From Methanocorpusculum sp. (GTDB lineage Archaea; Halobacteriota; Methanomicrobia; Methanomicrobiales; Methanocorpusculaceae): a DNA stretch of 7,361 nt. Each line of letters begins with the position of its first letter. Position 1 is the first letter of the stretch. The stretch is from NCBI GenBank assembly GCA_030539595.1, contig JAUNXW010000079.1:1-7361 (forward strand). Direction: 5' to 3'. The position numbers and the translations under genes were made by a program. The notes under the pieces are model-generated. The model was not told where the DNA came from. It saw nothing but the letters and a program-made list of their open reading frames with translations, and ran no database searches. Of the stretch, positions 5,790 through 7,361 are shown in pieces.

Positions 5790-5799
5790 CCTTTAATTG
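5790..5799 (+). promoter_or_regulatory. Probable TATA/BRE element of the uspA-family gene
   Basis: CTTTAATTGA preceded by the purine-rich CGAAAAC (a BRE-like context) would place the transcription start near 5820, inside the dyad described next. The match to the TATA consensus is only moderate. Confidence 0.45.
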
Positions 5800-5808
5800 A
5801 AATAAGAC

Positions 5809-5840
5809 CATTTTATCAATAAACAGGAGTTGATAAAATG
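5809..5840 (+). promoter_or_regulatory. 11-bp-arm dyad with the RBS in its centre and the start codon in its right arm
   Basis: Arms CATTTTATCAA (5809-5819) and TTGATAAAATG (5830-5840) are perfect reverse complements. The 10-base centre holds GGAG of the ribosome-binding site, and the right arm ends exactly on the ATG of the universal stress protein gene. In DNA this is a dyad spanning the predicted transcription start, a classical repressor position. In RNA, if transcription begins upstream of 5809, it would be a hairpin holding the start codon in the stem. Role inferred; the symmetry is exact. Confidence 0.6.
5826..5834 (+). promoter_or_regulatory. Ribosome-binding site of the uspA-family gene
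   Basis: GGAGTTGAT differs by one base from the ideal GGAGGTGAT and ends 3 bases before the ATG at 5838. It supports that start codon. Confidence 0.7.
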
Positions 5841-6266
5841 TTTAAGAAGATACTCGTATCACTCGACGGCTCTGACATAAGCAAACACGCATTTTCACGC
5901 GCCCTTGACCTCGCTAAAACCAGCAAAGCAGAACTTCACGTAATCTATGTAATAGAATCCGGTATGATTTCACCCGGACCTGTTGACACCACATGGGAAC
6001 TGATATATCAGCGCTTTGAAAAAGAAGGACGCGACCTTCTTGAAGAGTTGACGCAACAGGCAAAAGAACAGGGAGTCACGCTCACGACTCACTTAGAAGC
6101 AGGTCACGCGGGCGAGACAATTGTTAAAACCTCCGCAGAATTGGGATGTGATTTAATTGTTATCGGCTCGCTTGGAAAATCCAAACTCGACAGACTGCTT
6201 CTTGGAAGCGTATCATCCTACGTTGTGAACTACGGAAAGACAAACATCCTTATTATCAGGAACTGA
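5838..6266 (+). CDS. Universal stress protein, UspA family, ATP-binding type
   Basis: This is a single-domain, 142-residue cytoplasmic protein of the UspA superfamily, which binds ATP as a dimer and is linked to stress survival or regulation. The N-terminal strand MFKKILVSLDGSDIS (1-15) contains the conserved Asp10 near the nucleotide. The C-terminal part has the full ATP signature G-2x-G-9x-G-S: Gly110, Gly113, Gly123 and Ser124 in GSLGKSKLDRLLLGSVSSYV. This puts it in the ATP-binding group (MJ0577-like) rather than the non-binding E. coli UspA group. The final strand NILIIRN is the dimer edge strand typical of the family. It seems to be its own unit between the pyrE terminator and a weaker terminator before the CBS gene. 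Its start region carries an unusual dyad. UspA and CBS-domain proteins both bind adenine nucleotides, so the next gene may act in the same response; this is only an inference from context. Confidence 0.95.
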   Translation: MFKKILVSLDGSDISKHAFSRALDLAKTSKAELHVIYVIESGMISPGPVDTTWELIYQRFEKEGRDLLEELTQQAKEQGVTLTTHLEAGHAGETIVKTSAELGCDLIVIGSLGKSKLDRLLLGSVSSYVVNYGKTNILIIRN

Positions 6267-6276
6267 TTCTTTTGCG

Positions 6277-6299
6277 GGGCTATTAACGCCCACATTTTT
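6277..6299 (+). terminator. Weak hairpin plus T5 after the uspA-family gene
   Basis: A 4-bp GGGC/GCCC stem (6277-6280 and 6288-6291) is followed by T5 at 6295-6299, and an interrupted T-rich stretch TTCTTTT lies directly after the stop. Each part is modest; together they suggest termination. Confidence 0.45.
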
Positions 6300-6325
6300 G
6301 AGTTGACAATACGAATATGCGACCT

Positions 6326-6333
6326 ATTTATAT
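6326..6333 (+). promoter_or_regulatory. TATA box of the CBS-domain gene
   Basis: TTTATATT predicts a transcription start near 6356, giving a leader of about 26 bases that includes the Shine-Dalgarno. The position fits well. Confidence 0.55.
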
Positions 6334-6365
6334 TCAGCAACCCAAAAAATACACACAACCTAAGT

Positions 6366-6373
6366 GAGGGGAG
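6366..6373 (+). promoter_or_regulatory. Ribosome-binding site that sets the CBS protein start at 6382
   Basis: GAGGGGAG lies 8 bases before the ATG at 6382. An in-frame GTG at 6364 would start before this site and add six residues without family support, so the ATG is preferred. Confidence 0.8.
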
Positions 6374-6381
6374 TAATATCT

Positions 6382-7239
6382 ATGACAGAAAAGCTTGCAA
6401 AGGATTTTATGACGAAGGATGTCGTCACAGTAGAAGTCCCGTCTGGACGTGACGATGTTTTGCGTATTTTAAAGCGCACCGGAATCAGCGGCGTGCCTGT
6501 TGTTAAAAATAAGAGTAAGGTTCTTCTTGGAATTGTCACCAGAAAGGATATTTTAAGACAGCCGGAAGAGAATCAGATTGCTCTGCTGATGAGTTCAAGA
6601 CCCAAAACAATATCTTGTGAGACCACACTTTCAGAAGCCGCAAGGATTATGGTTGACAAGAATGTGCGCCGTCTTCCGGTCGTTGACGACGAGAAGGTTG
6701 TCGGAATTTTAAGCGTGTCCGATTTAATCAGCGCTGTTGCGAAGATGAAGATAACCGATGAAATCAGACACAACTATATCAGTAAAAAGACGTTTGCCAT
6801 ATGGGAAGAAACCCCTCTGACCGTTGTCGGCAGAATTATGGAACTCGCACATGTTGATGCCATGCCTATCTTAAACTCGGAAAATAAGCTCACGGGAATT
6901 ATTTCCGAGCGTGATTTAATCCGCTGTTCAAAAATAGAAGATGAAGTTCAGACAAGCGACTTCTCAACGGGAACGGATGATGACGAGTGGACTTGGGAGA
7001 GTATCCGCGACAATCACACAATATCATACGGTATCTCAAAGGTTCAGCTTCCGATTAATCCGGTCAGAGACTGTATGATTAAAAAAGTTATTTCCGTTCC
7101 GAACAATGCGGAAGTCTCAGACTGTGCTCTTAGAATGAAAAGAGGCAGAGTTGATCAGATGCCGATTATCGATAATGACGGTAAACTTTCGGGTATGCTG
7201 TTTGACCGTGATTTAATTCGTGCGCTTATAGCTGAGTAA
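6382..7239 (+). CDS. Four-CBS-domain regulatory protein
   Basis: The 285-residue soluble protein consists almost entirely of four CBS motifs, which pair into two Bateman modules; such modules usually bind AMP, ATP, SAM or similar adenine ligands. CBS1 is about residues 9-62 (GVPVV, then GIVTRKDIL), CBS2 69-122 (RRLPVVDD, then GILSVSDLI), CBS3 133-185 (DAMPIL, then GIISERDLI) and CBS4 229-282 (DQMPIIDNDG, then GMLFDRDLI). Each ends in the Gly-hydrophobic-x-Asp-Leu pattern, with Asp56, Asp114, Asp178 and Asp276 where ribose-contacting Asp residues usually lie. No enzyme, DNA-binding or membrane domain is attached. An acidic linker of about 43 residues (186-228), with TGTDDDEWTWESIRDN, separates CBS3 from CBS4 and is longer than the other junctions. 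The ATG at 6382 is chosen over an in-frame GTG at 6364 because of the Shine-Dalgarno between them. It lies downstream of the UspA-family gene but has its own promoter. Its target is unknown. Confidence 0.93.
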   Translation: MTEKLAKDFMTKDVVTVEVPSGRDDVLRILKRTGISGVPVVKNKSKVLLGIVTRKDILRQPEENQIALLMSSRPKTISCETTLSEAARIMVDKNVRRLPVVDDEKVVGILSVSDLISAVAKMKITDEIRHNYISKKTFAIWEETPLTVVGRIMELAHVDAMPILNSENKLTGIISERDLIRCSKIEDEVQTSDFSTGTDDDEWTWESIRDNHTISYGISKVQLPINPVRDCMIKKVISVPNNAEVSDCALRMKRGRVDQMPIIDNDGKLSGMLFDRDLIRALIAE

Positions 7240-7272
7240 ATCTGTCCTGCAAACTTTCCCCCACTGCAATAC

Positions 7273-7280
7273 TTTTTTTT
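7273..7280 (+). terminator. Oligo-T terminator of the CBS-domain gene
   Basis: T8 lies about 33 bases after the CBS stop codon and just before the promoter of the next gene. Confidence 0.7.
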
Positions 7281-7297
7281 ATGCCGCTATGCGCGGA

Positions 7298-7336
7298 TTA
7301 AATATTTCAAGAGACAGAGTACAGAGCACAAAGGAG
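7298..7336 (+). promoter_or_regulatory. TATA box and ribosome-binding site for the gene entering at the right edge
   Basis: TTAAATATTT (7298-7307) predicts a start near 7328, and AAGGAG (7331-7336) lies 8 bases before an ATG at 7345. Both sit at normal archaeal distances, which supports a real gene start. Confidence 0.6.
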
Positions 7337-7344
7337 ACATTCAA

Positions 7345-7361
7345 ATGTTAAACAGAAAAGT
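7345..7361 (+). CDS. Start of an unidentified gene, cut by the window edge
   Basis: Only five full codons (MLNRK) and part of a sixth are present. The gene is supported by the AAGGAG ribosome-binding site and a TATA element upstream. Five residues are too few to assign a product. Confidence 0.55.

Noticed and set aside
6313..6335. Six-base inverted repeat GAATAT/ATATTC at the CBS promoter
   Set aside because: The arms are short and AT-rich, and one arm is part of the TATA box; there is not enough to call an operator.
6573..6773. Minus-strand open frame opposite the CBS gene
   Set aside because: It is a short shadow with no ribosome-binding site.
7284..7296. Small hairpin CCGC/GCGG after the T8 run near the right edge
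   Set aside because: The stem is only 4 bp and lies after the T run, so it does not look like a terminator stem.

Overview
The window looks like a piece of chromosome from a methanogenic archaeon, most likely a member of the Methanomicrobia such as Methanomicrobiales. That placement is an inference. It rests on a CDP-archaeol synthase (carS, archaeal ether lipids), a DUF2115 protein (a family known mainly from methanogens), a two-iron superoxide reductase of the kind found in strict anaerobes, AT-rich TATA-type promoters about 25 bp before starts, and T8-T9 runs right after stop codons, which is how archaea end transcription. Base composition is moderately AT-rich and looks even across the window. 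I see no insertion sequence, phage gene, tRNA, rRNA or CRISPR array, and no gene-free stretch longer than about 155 bases.

Left half, all on the minus strand, from high to low coordinates: a DUF2115 gene (3972-4610); a translationally coupled two-gene operon of secreted lipoproteins (2341-3816, two tandem SBP_bac_3 solute-binding domains; 767-2344, a Cache/PDC sensor-type protein); a class I superoxide reductase (330-710); and the N-terminal part of a COG1237 metallo-beta-lactamase-fold hydrolase (1-279).

Right half, all on the plus strand: carS (4677-5264) overlapping pyrE (5258-5764), then a UspA-type stress protein (5838-6266), a four-CBS-domain protein (6382-7239), and the first codons of another gene (7345 to the window edge). 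The two halves diverge from a 66-bp intergenic promoter region.

Most genes are core housekeeping or common stress and regulatory families. The unusual parts are the lipoprotein pair, which has ligand-sensing folds but no transporter permease, ATPase, kinase or chemoreceptor beside it, and three perfect inverted repeats that sit exactly in promoter or start-codon positions. These are a 21-bp palindrome at the lipoprotein operon promoter, an 11-bp-arm dyad ending on the uspA start codon with the ribosome-binding site in its loop, and an 8-bp-arm palindrome between the superoxide reductase and the hydrolase gene. I do not see clear evidence of a wholly new multi-gene system. The lipoprotein pair is the best candidate for an undescribed extracytoplasmic sensing module.
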